Shown: piece after piece, positions 13,441 through 27,600 of the stretch
How positions within the stretch are numbered: the stretch's first letter is position 1
How the letters are laid out: each line of letters begins with the position of its first letter
Assembly (NCBI GenBank): GCA_037179515.1
Contig: JAXCGZ010019130.1
Coordinates: forward strand, 1 to 64,000
Direction of reading: 5' to 3'
DNA length: 64,000 bases
From: Halocaridina rubra
Taxonomy: Eukaryota; Arthropoda; Malacostraca; Decapoda; Atyidae
Notes under the pieces: model-generated
What the model was told of the DNA's origin: nothing
Database searches by the model: none
The model's input: only the letters and a program-made list of their open reading frames with translations
Made by a program: the position numbers and the translations under genes

Positions 13441-15920
13441 ACTCTTTCTCTCTCAATACTGTATGTTGAATTGATGTAAAATAAAACTGCATTTTGATGT
13501 CTTATGCTAAATTGTTTTTTTTGTCATTATTTCCCAGCAAGGAGCTACTCCCTGAAGGCGCCATGTTTTACACACTCCAAATATATTTACTATATTAACG
13601 ATAAGAGAATAACCATTCTCTTTTTGTAAACATACTGATATCTGTAGTACTGCAGTTTGCTCACAATCTAAACAATAAATAAGTAACCTATTAGTTTATA
13701 TATCAGCGACTTTTACTTATTAGTTCACCTCCATACTTCTCCTTTTCATAATTGAAAATGACCAAGCCCATACACAATCCTTTACATAGCTTGGCCTCAG
13801 GATTCCTTCAGTTCCCTTTGATTCTCTTTAGAAATACTGTATTTGTCAAAAATATCCACCACTTTGCACCAGCTTGAGTTATCCCTTTCATGTCTTTCAC
13901 TTTATATGATGTATATGCTTTCGTTATTTCAAAGACTTAAGTCTAATGTATCCATCAGGATTTTCCCCTAATTATTTACCTATGGGCCAAATTTCTGACA
14001 ACTTACTCTGTATATTTTCATGTAGCCTTTCATAATTTTCCACGAAATGGGTTTTTCCTTCCACTCATCAGGAAGTGCTTGAAGTTCCATCAACTATGTT
14101 TCTGTTTTGTTCCCTTGATTGCTGTTCAGTTTTGTATCCATCCTCGATTAACAGGAACTTCTAACTTTCTTAAGAGTTGTACCATCCAGTTATATATATA
14201 ATTTTCCACGCTTCCCAGTCATATTGCATTAGAGCTTGTGACTTCTGTCAAATTAAAGCTTTATTTCACAGTGCAGTACATCTTCACCAATTTCTTCACA
14301 TCAAATCTTTACTTTTTTGCCTTAAAATCAGCCCTCATGGCATCGATGTCTAACTTTCTCTTTTGAAAACCTCCATCTCAGTGTTCCACAAATCATTATA
14401 CCCCTCTTTCTAATTCAGTAGTCTTGGATCTTTGTTAGTACGCCACCAACATATTGATTGAAGAATGTGATGATGCACATTCCCTTGCTTCCAACCCATT
14501 ACATTTAAGACCATCACACTGCCCAACTTGACTTCCACAAATTTCTTTTGCTCTCTTTATGTAATTAGCTGGCAGATTTTCTTCTAAAACTAACTGGACT
14601 TGTCAGTTTTTATTTATTTTTCTTTTAGAAAACCTAAAACTGTAAGTTTCTCACAGTGTAATTGTGTTCTCTTAGGCAATAGGAATTCAAATGTAAAAAT
14701 TATAAATAGGATAGTGGCAAGTTAAAGGATGAAAATGAAATATAAAGAAGCAGTTTAGTTACTACTATGTGGTATAATCGCTTTAAACTTATGAGGAAGA
14801 AAAGATAGTGGATAAAAGTTTATAACATTGTTGACCAATCTTTTTCATTCTATATTTTCTTGTATTTGAGAAGTCTTTGGTGAAAAGCAGCATTTTTCTC
14901 TACCATACACAGTACTTGGCCTTCAGTGTCCTAAAGCTCTTCAAGAGTGGAATGTATTTCTCCCTGTTGAAGTAGATATGATTATTATTGTTAAGATTAA
15001 TTGTACATTAAGTTTAAGTACTGTATGTTTATAGGAGTCACCATGGTCTAAGATGTTTGTGGATGAGATTGTAATTTATAGTGATAGAAGACAACAGGGT
15101 GAGGCGAGCCTGGGAAGGTGGAGGTATGCTGTGGAGAGAAGGGGAATGAAAGATAACAAGAGCAATCATATTGTTATACACCTTACCTGGTATGTTTTGG
15201 ACTAATCTTCCTATTCATGAGGTACTCCAGGATATCTTCATGCCTCACTGATTGCATTATAAAAGCATACATTCATTTTCCCAAACTACTGATACATCCT
15301 CCAGGACAAGCCGATTTTATATTGCCATGTATACTGACCTGAAGTGTATCAGCCTGAATGGATTAAGGTAACACATAGAAACATGAGGTATAGTTTTGGA
15401 ATATGTTGAGTTGAGCTTATTCTATTTCCCTCTATACAGTAAGCAAAGTTTTAGTATTTTAGGAAATTTAGGTGAGCAGAGAGGTGAAATAATAAAATAA
15501 ATTGTTTTGTTTCTCTACTTCGTTTTTCATTTAATTGTTGCTAGAACCACAACTTTGAATTTTGAAGTTTTTCAGACCTGTGTGTCATTTTGATTCTTTC
15601 CTGTTTAATTGTGCTTAAGATTAAACGAAGTCTTATTTCTGTGTATAATAAGTAGTTATGATTTAATTGGTGAATTAAAGTTGGTTTGCAAGCCATATTG
15701 TATGTGATTTATTTTCTCATTTGTTAATTATAAGGTATTTAAGTGTAAAACTTTTATTGTTCAACCTTTTTTCAACACAATAGTTCAAGATTTGCAGTGT
15801 TATTATATTATTCTTGACATCCAACAGAGTGCTTATATAATCATTTGTATATAATGTAAGTTCAAGGACATTTGTTTAGAGATGTCTATACCTAATATTT
15901 AAGTAGTTGTGGTCATCTGT
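13441..15920. other. no host gene seen; pyrimidine-biased decayed sequence at 13720-14620
   Basis: The 13720-14620 part is strongly C/T-biased on the plus strand, as if a purine-rich coding sequence lay on the minus strand, but no long frame or recognisable motif survives. It may be an old retroelement. The rest shows nothing recognisable. Confidence 0.4.
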
Positions 15921-15924
15921 TCAT

Positions 15925-16505
15925 AGTAATGGAGTGTATGGTAGAGAGGTAATGGAGGGAGTGCAGGCAGAATGGTGAGGGTGGAAAAGAGTAACAGGTG
16001 TGATATGTAATAAAGGGGTACCTGCAAGAGAGAAAGGCAAACTTTATAAAATAGTAGTAAGACTGGTTATGTTGTATGGCATGGAGACAGTCCCACTCAC
16101 AAAAAGACAGGAAGTGGAGCTTGAGATGGCACAATTGAAGATGCTGCAGTTTTCTTTGGGCATGACAAGGATGGAGGCAAAGCTCGAGATGGCCCAGTTG
16201 AAGGTGCTGCAGTTTTCTTTAGGCATGACAAGGATAGACTGGATAAGGAATGAGTTTATCAGTTGGATAGTAAAGTGAGGATGATTTGGTGACATGGTAA
16301 AAGGCAATAATGAGATAGTTCAGGCATGTTGTTTGGAGGGATGAGGTGGGAGAAGGATGCTGAGGATGGAACTGCCAAGCAGAAGGAGGAGAAGTATGGC
16401 AAAGATGAGGTGTATGGATATAGTGAGGGAAGACCTGACTGTGTGGTGTAATGAAGGAGGACGTAGAGAATAAGGTAGTATGGAAACAATTGAGCTGCTG
16501 TGGGA
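15925..16505 (+). mobile_element. LINE reverse transcriptase C-terminal fragment, internally duplicated
   Basis: The frame 16000-16276 reads KLYKIVVRLVMLYGMETV, LTKRQEVELEMAQLKMLQFS and TRIDWIRNE, the connection region after RT of a non-LTR element. The block around LEMAQLKMLQFSLGMTR is present twice in tandem (about 16119-16175 and 16182-16235). It then decays by frameshifts through about 16500. Confidence 0.7.
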
Positions 16506-17030
16506 GAAAAAAAGGGGAAGACTGTATGTATGTGTGTAAATAAAAAAAAATAGTAAATAAGTATATAGATTATATAAGTATATACTCTGTGGCTATTTTA
16601 TAAGCATTAAATTGAATTATACTGTATACGACATATGGGCAATTTCGGGTTCATGATTTATATAATTGATTATTATTTTTATTGATTTATTTATTTATTA
16701 CTGGCATTCAGCTGCTTTAGCTAGAAATATTATATAAAGAAATATGACATTTTTTAAGTGAACTTTTGTCCAAGTTAAGAAGAAAAACTATGTTATATGT
16801 GCTGTATATTTTAACTTCTGTATGATATATTAGGTAATAGTGGTAAGTACTGTTGCTCAATTTTTGTTAACAAGGGATGTTGAATTATTGCTTCTAAAGA
16901 TTATGCTTTTAACAAAACAGTCAGTAAGTTATGAACCTGTACAGTTTTGAACTAAAACCTTACAAAGTCATGGAAAAAATAATTTAGATATTTGCCAAGG
17001 ATCTTGTTAAGTTTCCCTTTACGACAGTTT
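16506..17030. other. AT-rich stretch, nothing recognised
   Basis: No frames, array or element ends were recognised here. Confidence 0.5.
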
Positions 17031-17212
17031 TAAAGCGCTTCTTAACTACACCCAGTTCTAGGAATAGCGCGAAGATAGATTCTCAGAAGTGACGTGTAAT
17101 GTAAAAATCGCGTAATGTAACAAGTCATTTTCCATAAGAAACAATGATAATTGGCATAGATACGTTTCACTTGAACGACTGAATCAAATGAGTTCACCAC
17201 AACACCTCATGC

Positions 17213-17840
17213 CACCCTCCAACACTTGCTTCCATCCCTAGTGACGAAGTAGTCGTACAGAAACGTTGCTTATCTAAGTCAAATTGATGTAAACTACAAC
17301 ACAACGAAAGGATATCAAAACATCGTCATTTATGACATTGTTTTACTATGAATACTTACATAATAGGGCAATTTTTTACTGTTTATAGTTTATATAGAGC
17401 CCTTTACTTTTACACCTGGCACCAACACTTGCTTCCATCCCTAGTGACGAAGTTATCATACAGAAACGCTGATTATCTAAGTCAAATTGATGTAAAATGC
17501 AACACAACGAAAGGATATCAAAACATTGTCATTTATGACATAAGTTTACTATGAATACTTACATAAATTAGCAATTCTTTGCTGTTTATAGTTTAGATAG
17601 AGCCCTTTCCTTTTACACCTGCCACCAACACTTGCTTCCGTCCGTAGTGATGAAGTTATCGTACAGAAACGCTGATTATCTAACTCAAATTGATGTAAAA
17701 TGCAACACAACGGAAGGCTATCAAAATATTGTCATATATGACATTATTTTTCTATGAATACTTACATAAAAGGGCAATTTTTTGCTATTTATAGTTTAGA
17801 TAGAACCCTTTCCTTTTACACCTGGCACCAGCACACGTTA
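17213..17840. repeat. 203-bp tandem repeat, about 3 units
   Basis: AACACTTGCTTCC recurs at 17221, 17424 and 17627, exactly 203 bases apart. Flanking phrases ACGCTGATTATCTAA and TATGAATACTTACATAA keep the same spacing. A fourth partial unit ends near 17840. Confidence 0.9.
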
Positions 17841-18477
17841 AAGTTGCCAGAAAATTGTCCTTTTCACCACCACCACCCTCCCAAAGCAGGGTGTCCCTTT
17901 AATTCCCATGTAAATGTATGCGCATGGCAGCTAAGTGGGAAAGTGCCTCCGAGGCAGTTGCTTATTTACTAAAATGAAAATTTTTTGTGTGGGCATTATT
18001 CGTATATTTTGCATTTTTTTACTGTTATTTTTTGGGGGGTATTACTCCAATTTCACGTATTTTAAAAATGCGTAAAAAGCGAGCTGAGTGTATTTACAGA
18101 GAAAAATTTTAAGATTTTTTTGTACAACATTTTGAAGTTCCATAATCATTTTGTAAGAAAATGGTAAAAAAATAAATTTTTCAGTTTTGACAAAATATTA
18201 AAGGTATCATAAATATGTGCTTGAGACATTTTAAAATTTCATTTTTTAATAATTGTTGAAGAGCATTATAACTATTTATTGCTCTGTTGCTTGTCTGCTC
18301 ATTTCAGGGAAGAGAGATAGAGACTGCATGGAAAGCTCTCTTCAATGTCAGTAACCCAAGAACTGGAGTAGGGTAATGATGGCTTATAATCAAGAATATA
18401 CTGATTAACCTGTTAATGGTGAGAGCATTGCACTCCGTGTATTTCATGTGTTTACCTTAATACCTTATATTCGAGCA

Positions 18478-18611
<134 letters not shown>

Positions 18612-18784
18612 CAGTGCTCCCTCATTTGTCGCGGGGATTTAGTTCCAGGACCTGCTGTGATAGGTGAAAAATATTTATTATAGGTATTTTACATTTATTT
18701 TTACCTTTACTGTATAAATCCTTCCTGCACTGTTAACAAACCACCCTTTACTTTATTTATAACAGCACGCAAGCGTAAATTTAT

Positions 18785-20405
<1,621 letters not shown>

Positions 20406-20481
20406 CATCCTCGTGCTCAAAAATAACATAAACCCAGAAAATCTGCGATATAAAAGAAACATGTATCCAGTAGTAGGTTGG

Positions 20482-20665
20482 CTCATGGCACCACGTACAC
20501 TGAATATTCTTGGATATTCATTACACATCTTTTATAATCCCTTCACATCTGACAGGTCATTACACTCTCCATCTCTGTTTCTCTTTATGTATTCTTCGTG
20601 CCCAAGCCCGATAAAGGCTGTTTTATTTTATTATTTTTTGGCCCGGCCTGGTGTCACAATTTTAT
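20482..20665 (+). repeat. dispersed repeat, family D copy 1
   Basis: ACACTGAATATTCTTGG, TTCATTACACATC, TCTGACAGGTCATTACACTC and CCATCTCTGTTTCTCTTTA recur in order at 21140, 26400 and 36225. The 3' end resembles the tail of the window's abundant LINE (GATGAGGGCAAT-like). Family not identified. Confidence 0.6.
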
Positions 20666-20743
20666 TTTATTTGGATTCCCCCCCCCCCCACGATGCACTT
20701 AATTCGCGGTAGATGCATCGCGATATAGCAAGGGCATACTGTG

Positions 20744-20750
20744 TATATAT

Positions 20751-20827
<77 letters not shown>

Positions 20828-20837
20828 CATATATATA
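20744..20837. repeat. (TA)n microsatellite, interrupted
   Basis: TA dinucleotides with two phase slips, ending at an element end that starts CAGTGTTACCC. Confidence 0.85.
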
Positions 20838-21142
20838 CAGTGTTACCCAGGTTATTCGCGTTTCTTGGTTCGCGTTCTCACTCTATCGCGGTTTTTTTTT
20901 TTTTTGATAAATTATTATTTTATTTTATGGGTATACGCAAAAATATTAAAATATTGAAAAAAAAAATTTATTTCCCAGCCTACGAATAATAAAACAGTAA
21001 AAAAATAGTAAAAAACATAAATTTAGATATACGTACGTACAGTATAACTCACAGTACAGGGTATTGCATCATGCGAAATAGTGTCATGATGTCTATTTTT
21101 GGAGTAGACATCATGAAAGTAAAGGTATATTAAAACCCAGTA

Positions 21143-21285
21143 GAGAGCTGGATATTCATTACACATCTTTTATAATCCCTTCACATCTGACAGGTCATTA
21201 CACTCTCCATCTCTGTTTCTCTTTACAGCCTGATAAAGGCTGTTTTATTTTATCATTTTTTGGGCCGTCCTGGTGTCATAATCAT
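21143..21285 (+). repeat. dispersed repeat, family D copy 2
   Basis: Repeats the order seen at 20520-20650: GATATTCATTACACATC, CACATCTGACAGGTCATTAC, CTCTGTTTCTCTTTA, CTGATAAAGGCTGTTTTATT. Confidence 0.6.
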
Positions 21286-21414
21286 CTTTATTTTTTTATT
21301 TTATTTTTTTATTTATTTATTTATTTTTTTTTTTTTAAGGAGTTCCTACTTCGCAGAAATTCGCCTATCACAGCTGGTCCCGGAACCAAACCCCCGCGAT
21401 AAACAAGGAATTAC

Positions 21415-21415
21415 T

Positions 21416-21485
<70 letters not shown>
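21415..21485. repeat. (TA)n microsatellite at the right edge of a Tigger-like element
   Basis: Follows the element end directly and mirrors the tract at 18479-18609. Confidence 0.9.
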
Positions 21486-21488
<3 letters not shown>

Positions 21489-21811
21489 GGTTACATGTAT
21501 TATTTGGAAAGTAATAGTAATTTCAATGCAGTTTTTTTGATATTACAATACAGTACTGTACTTAGAATACCCTTCACATACAACTTTTCCTAAATTACTG
21601 GATTAATTAAAGTTAATTTTTAAGCCGAATAAGTTATTTGACACGGAATACAAGTTCCATTTTAATTTATCTTCATAACATAAGCAGCTTGTGAAGCTGA
21701 AAGTTAATTTTGCAAATGATGGAAATTTTTGTATTTTCACTAATACATAATATCTCACTTAGCAGGGCTGCCATGACTGCAAAACTAAATTTTATCACAT
21801 GATAGCAAATG

Positions 21812-21852
21812 GATGCTTCTCTACTTACGAACATCCGGAGATACAAATGATG
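21812..21852 (+). mobile_element. Tigger-like element end fragment
   Basis: GATGCTTCTCTACTTACGAA and CATCCGGAGATAC match the element end at 53594. No partner end was found nearby. Confidence 0.45.
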
Positions 21853-22026
21853 TAATCTTGCAATGATTATAGTTTAGTATATAATTTTGTAAGGCGATAG
21901 CTTCAAAATGCAAAGTTTTACAAATAACCTCATTAAAAACATCAACAAAAATTTTTGCAGAAAAATTATCCAATTAATGTCTTGAATATGGAAAACTTGC
22001 TAACAAGTAATTTTTATATTTACTAG

Positions 22027-24520
22027 TTCAAATCGGAAGGCAGAAGCTACAATAAGGAACACATGAAATCTTGCAGCATTAAGTGCAGCATGTCAACTAT
22101 GAAGACAAAAACCACTACTGTCCCAGAGCAAAAGTCACCAGGTATTAAGGATTTTCATAGAATTGTATGTCATTTGCAAACTCTCTCTCTTTTTATTCTT
22201 TTCTTTTTCAAGAGGAGATAGGAATTATTATTCTGCATTCTTACCAACAAGCTCTCGAGGTCTAGGTGAACTGGGTTAATAGTATTTTTAGCAAGAGACC
22301 ATGACTCAGTTTTTACTTCATATTCCTAAGTAATGTATATCTCCTCTGTGAGCAAGGTGGCCACAGCTGATCAAGAAAGAAACATTCATAGAGGCTGGCA
22401 TTGCCAGTCCCTCACTCCCTTATCCCTTTAGTAGGCTCTTCAGACAAGCAGGGAATACATTGGTGTGTCCTTCCCCTTATATTCTTTGCTAATATTAGTA
22501 GATATTTAAGGGAATTCCGTTAGGATAACGCCTATTAGAACCCTAAGACATGGTGAGTGTCTGATTGGGTAGTTGTGGAAGGAGTAAGAATTAAAGGAAG
22601 GCAATTGGTAGCTTATTTGTAAAAAAGAAAATATATATTTTAGCCATGTGTATAGATTTGCATATTTTATTAATAATGATATGTAATAACTAGTCCTGAT
22701 ATAAATGACTACATTATCATGAAGAATTTTTGTGAGATACAGCTTTTGACTAATACCATTACCAGTATGCTGATGAAATACTTCATACCTTTGTTAATAA
22801 TGAAAAATAACGATTTTGATAATACAATATATTGGATTTTCATATGTTTTAATTGCTGCAGCTTTATTTAATTCATTATACAAAGAGCTTCACGTGTGTT
22901 TCTAAATCCTCTCTTTTTTATTATTGCATCATGAATTTGCTTTGGAATATACTATATTCAAGCATTATATATTATTTGGAGTTTCGGATACTTGAATAGA
23001 CTTGATTCTTTTGTACACCAGAATATAATATGCTACTGTTAAAGAATTTATTTTTATAGCTTAGAATATACTGCATGAAGTGAAGTTTAAAAATTTAAAG
23101 TGACAACTGAGCATAACTTACGAATTAATTTTAATATTTAACGTTTAGTTTATTGGTGATACTAGAAAATTTAATCGTGATAATCTGTCCATGGTGGGTG
23201 CAACTTTGTGCATACCTTGAATATTAAATTGATGAATAACAAAATCTTGTGCAATAGTCTGTGCCTACTGCAACACTTACACTCCTGTTGTAAGGCTTTG
23301 GACCTTGAATCTCCTGACTTTCATGTTCTCTGGCTAAAAATCTCTCTCTCCACTACCACTATATGCCTTTGCTTCTGCTACTGTTCTCTAAACTCCACTG
23401 ACTTTGTGCCTTTCTTTAAATATCTGTCCTCTTGCTATCTTCTTACCCACATGCCGAAGTTCTCTATATTGGAGATTGCAATGTACGCCACAGTGAGTGA
23501 CTTAATTCTTCTCACACTGATGTGGGAGGAAGTGAGGCCCATGCTTTCTCTATTACTCACGATCTGGAGCAAATTATCAAACATCCTACTCGCGTTCCCG
23601 ATTGACACGGACATTTTGCTCCCCTTTCACCAATCCCTCCTACTCAGCGCCGCATTTGATAGGTTTTTTGTTCATATCTGTGAATGCTTGTAAGTCCGTT
23701 GTTCGCAAGTAGGGGAGCGTCTGTGCTTCGACTATTTTTTCAGCTATTCCTTTTCCTATTCTGTATCATTCCCTTATGTCTCCCTTGTCCATAACCTTCT
23801 ACTTTTTCTTCATCTTAATGTTTTCTTCATGCCTGGCCTTGATGAGGGCAATTTTCATGCCTTTCCTATTGGCACACTCTTACATAACACGGAACAAGAG
23901 TGGAGTTCTCTCTCTTCCACCATTAAGTATACAGTATTTAACATTTGTGAAATTGTATCTGGAAATAATTGATATAACATAGCCTCTTATTTATACTAAT
24001 TAATGTTATGAGTCATAATATCAAGTGTCTTAATTGGGTAATGGTTTATGAGTGGATGGCTTTGCTAGTTCTGGGGCTGATATGTAACAATGTTCAATTG
24101 GGATATTTTCTTGTGTTACTCCAAATGCCTTAACAATGTATTCCCTCTGGTTGAGTTAATTAATCTCTTGTCTGACTGTCTTAGCAGCAGTGCCTATTCA
24201 AAAGATATAAATTATTTTATTTTTCTCTTCCTCTATCAGTCCAACTAGGATTAGGGGGAACTCGATTAGAGTGTCATACAAAAAGCACTACAGAAAACTT
24301 TGAACAGGCTCCAGAAAGATCTTGCCAATCTCGGTTAGTATGTCAATTTATTGTAATCTGTAGAGTCAGGTGTTTTTTAAAATACCTATTGGTCTAGGCT
24401 GTGTATTGTTTAATGATTTGGGTAGGTTGTCAAAGTGAGGACAATAAGCTTGTCTCTCCCACCATTGCAATGCCCATTCCAGAGTACAAGCCAACTACAG
24501 GAATACTATATATATATACA

Positions 24521-24612
<92 letters not shown>

Positions 24613-27600
24613 TCTTTTTAGTCCTAGTTATATTTCATATGTCATAGAAATGTTGTTTTTAAGTCTTAGATTATAATCTTTACTACTGCATTAGAATAGA
24701 TGGATGATGTAGGTGCTTATTTAGGTGTGTTTCAACTTACACAGAAAATCGGGTTGCGTCACATCTTGAGGAATGGAACTATGATGTAATTGGAGGACCC
24801 CCTGTACATATATTAAATATATACAGTATATTGTGAAGCTCACCAGATAAAAAAGAAATAGTTCATTAAAGAATAGACAGAAAGTAAAATAGGAAATATA
24901 ATGATTCGGTTTTACGTCACGAACTCCCTTTTCTACTAAGGGCTAGGATGGTTGCCTTCTTGCGAAGGACTTGTTTTGGCAAATGTAATCGTTACCCTGA
25001 GTGTATGCCCTTACTAACCTCAGTCCATGACGGGGTGCGAACCCTCGCCCTGCTGCCACAGAGTCATGGATGCTACCATTTTGCCATGGTGACTACAAAA
25101 TAGGAAATATAATTAATGCATTTAATGTTTACATAACTAATATTGCAATATGTCACCCTTTATTGTATATGTACTTTCCATCTTCTGTTGTTAAAACAAA
25201 TACTCAGACTAATAGTTCTTTTTATGACCGTCATATTTTGTACATTTTGATGGTACAGATTTTGTAAATCATGTATTATATCATTGTATTTGTACCCAAC
25301 TTCCTTTTTCAGATATAATAATTCACTACCTGATGAAAACGAGATAAAGTTAGAGGTAGAAGAGCAAGATGAAAAATATGACAGTGCTCTTGTAGCAGAG
25401 AATTTAGAAGATACACCTTCCATCCAAACCCACAGGAAGAGAAGAAGACAGTTAAAACCTTTTTTCAAAGATGATTTTGTCTATGATTTATCCAAATTGA
25501 CAAGGAGAGGAGTTTCTGTTCAGTTTGATAACTTTTCGCCCCAAAAAGTGAAGAAAAGTTCTTTGAAGAATAGTACAGAAAAGAAGACCATTAAGGTGAT
25601 TAGAAATAATAATGAGGGAATTCCAAGAAAAAGAATTTTTTTGAAAATGATAAAACCAACTAAGAAAATTAACAAAAGTAAAGAACCAAAGCAAAATGTA
25701 GTTTCTTCTGCTGTTAAAAGCAAAGAGTCCTTGAAAAAAGTGACTGATGTTCATACTGCTGTCAGTAGTGACACTGCAGGGACTGATTCTTCTCTCAAGG
25801 AAAACGGCATTGTACTGTCCACAAAGCAAGATATATCCCTCTGTGCAACTAGTGTCAAAAGGAAATCAGGCAGCATTGTGAGAGAAGAAACAGAGGAATT
25901 ACTTAATTCTGACAGTTGTGAGGAAAATAAAGCTTACAGGTCATCAATACCAGGAAGTAAAAGAAACATGAATAAAAGATGTAAAATTGCCAATAACAAA
26001 AATATCGAAGAAGAAGTTTGCTATGATATCATCGATAATGCTACTCAGCGAGGTTCCAAGAGACTTGTTGGTAGTGATGGGTTCACCTACAATGTGGCAG
26101 TAAGTTGAGACAGTTTTGCTATTTATTGTGATTTAGCTCTAGCTCTCTTTTTTTTTAAATGTGTTTCTTCTATATGCAGCAAAACCAAGGAGGAGGAAAT
26201 TTATAGCAAGACACTATGAGATTGCCTTATAGCATTTAAAGCTTTCTTTTCAGAGAAGAACCTACCCAAGATTACTAGTTGGCCCATGGTACAAGCCGCC
26301 TGTTGCAGCACTACAATTGAAGGAATTTCGAGCATAAATAGGACTGGCCAAGTCAGCTCCATGTTAAGTCTTCCTTCAGTTAGGCTCTTTCCCTAGGCCT
26401 GCATCTACACTGAATATTCTTGTGCATTCATTGCACATCTTTACCATCCCATTTCATTTGACAAGTCACATCACTCCCATATCTGTTTCTCTTTACTCTC
26501 TTTTTTCCCTTCTCTATAAGTGTGAAAGGTTCAAATCATTTGGCCCTCAGTACCTAGCAGAGAAGGGTGCTAAGAATATCTGGGGATCTTGATGACTTCA
26601 CTTTGGCTCAGGGGTAGCCACACATAGTGGTAATTATGGTTCTGCCCATAACCCTCCACTTCCTGATAGATCTGCTTCTTTCACAGTACACTTTTCTAAC
26701 ATTCAGTTCCTGAATGCTAATATTATGTCTATGGAACAGCACTTGTTTACATCCTTTCTTGACCTTCTCCTCGTTTCTGTAACCCAGGTGTCTAGCTGTG
26801 CATCCCCTGACCCATTTTATATCTCCTACTATAACTTGCATTCTCTTTTCTGTTCCAAAGGTTGGGTCTGTGTGTACTGTAACATTAACACACCTATTGT
26901 AAGGTTCACCACCACAGCTTCTGCAAGGCAAGATCCACTGGTAACCTCTTGGCCTAGCTCACTCATGTATGGTCGTCTTCTGTAAAGAACTATGGGAAAG
27001 TCTTTGTCATCGCCCTTGATATCTCTAAGGGTCTTGACAGAGTGTGCACAAGGCTCTATTGGCCTAACTTCTTGTTTATTACTTTACCCTTTCTTTCTGT
27101 TTTTCAGTTTTCTTTCTGACCATATTATATCTGTGGTTGTAGACGGCTCAACATCTAGTTCATTCCCAGTTACCATTGATGTTCCACTGGTAACTGGGCT
27201 CTGCTCTATCACCTACTCTGTTCCCTCTTTTCATCAATGATCTTCTCCAGTTCCCATCTTCCTCTCTTCTTCATGCCTTTGCCAATGATTCTACCTTTCA
27301 GTTTTCCTCTGTCTTCTCTTCACATTCTTCTTTTGCTACTAGTAATCAGTCTCGTATCACTCATTATTCAACTCTCAGCCGCGTTTTACAGTGTATCTGA
27401 GCGGGAACCCAAAATTTAGTTACATTTAATGCCTCCAAGACACAGTGTTGTCTATATCCTTATCTCTTTCTCCTCCTGATAACCAGGTTGTTTTCGAATA
27501 ACGAAACTTACCCTCTTAATTCTAATTGTGTGTCTTGGAGAAAACACATAGTCCAAATTTCTAAACTGCATCTAAAAAATTGGGAGTCATGTTTCATTTT

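Noticed and set aside
18315..18371. Possible exon after CTCATTTCAG, reading ETAWKALFNVSNP
   Set aside because: Short, no good donor, stops soon after, and no phase link to a neighbouring exon.
25488..25829. Minus-strand frames opposite the third FLYWCH-MULE exon
   Set aside because: Antisense shadows of an exon with supported splice borders and phase.
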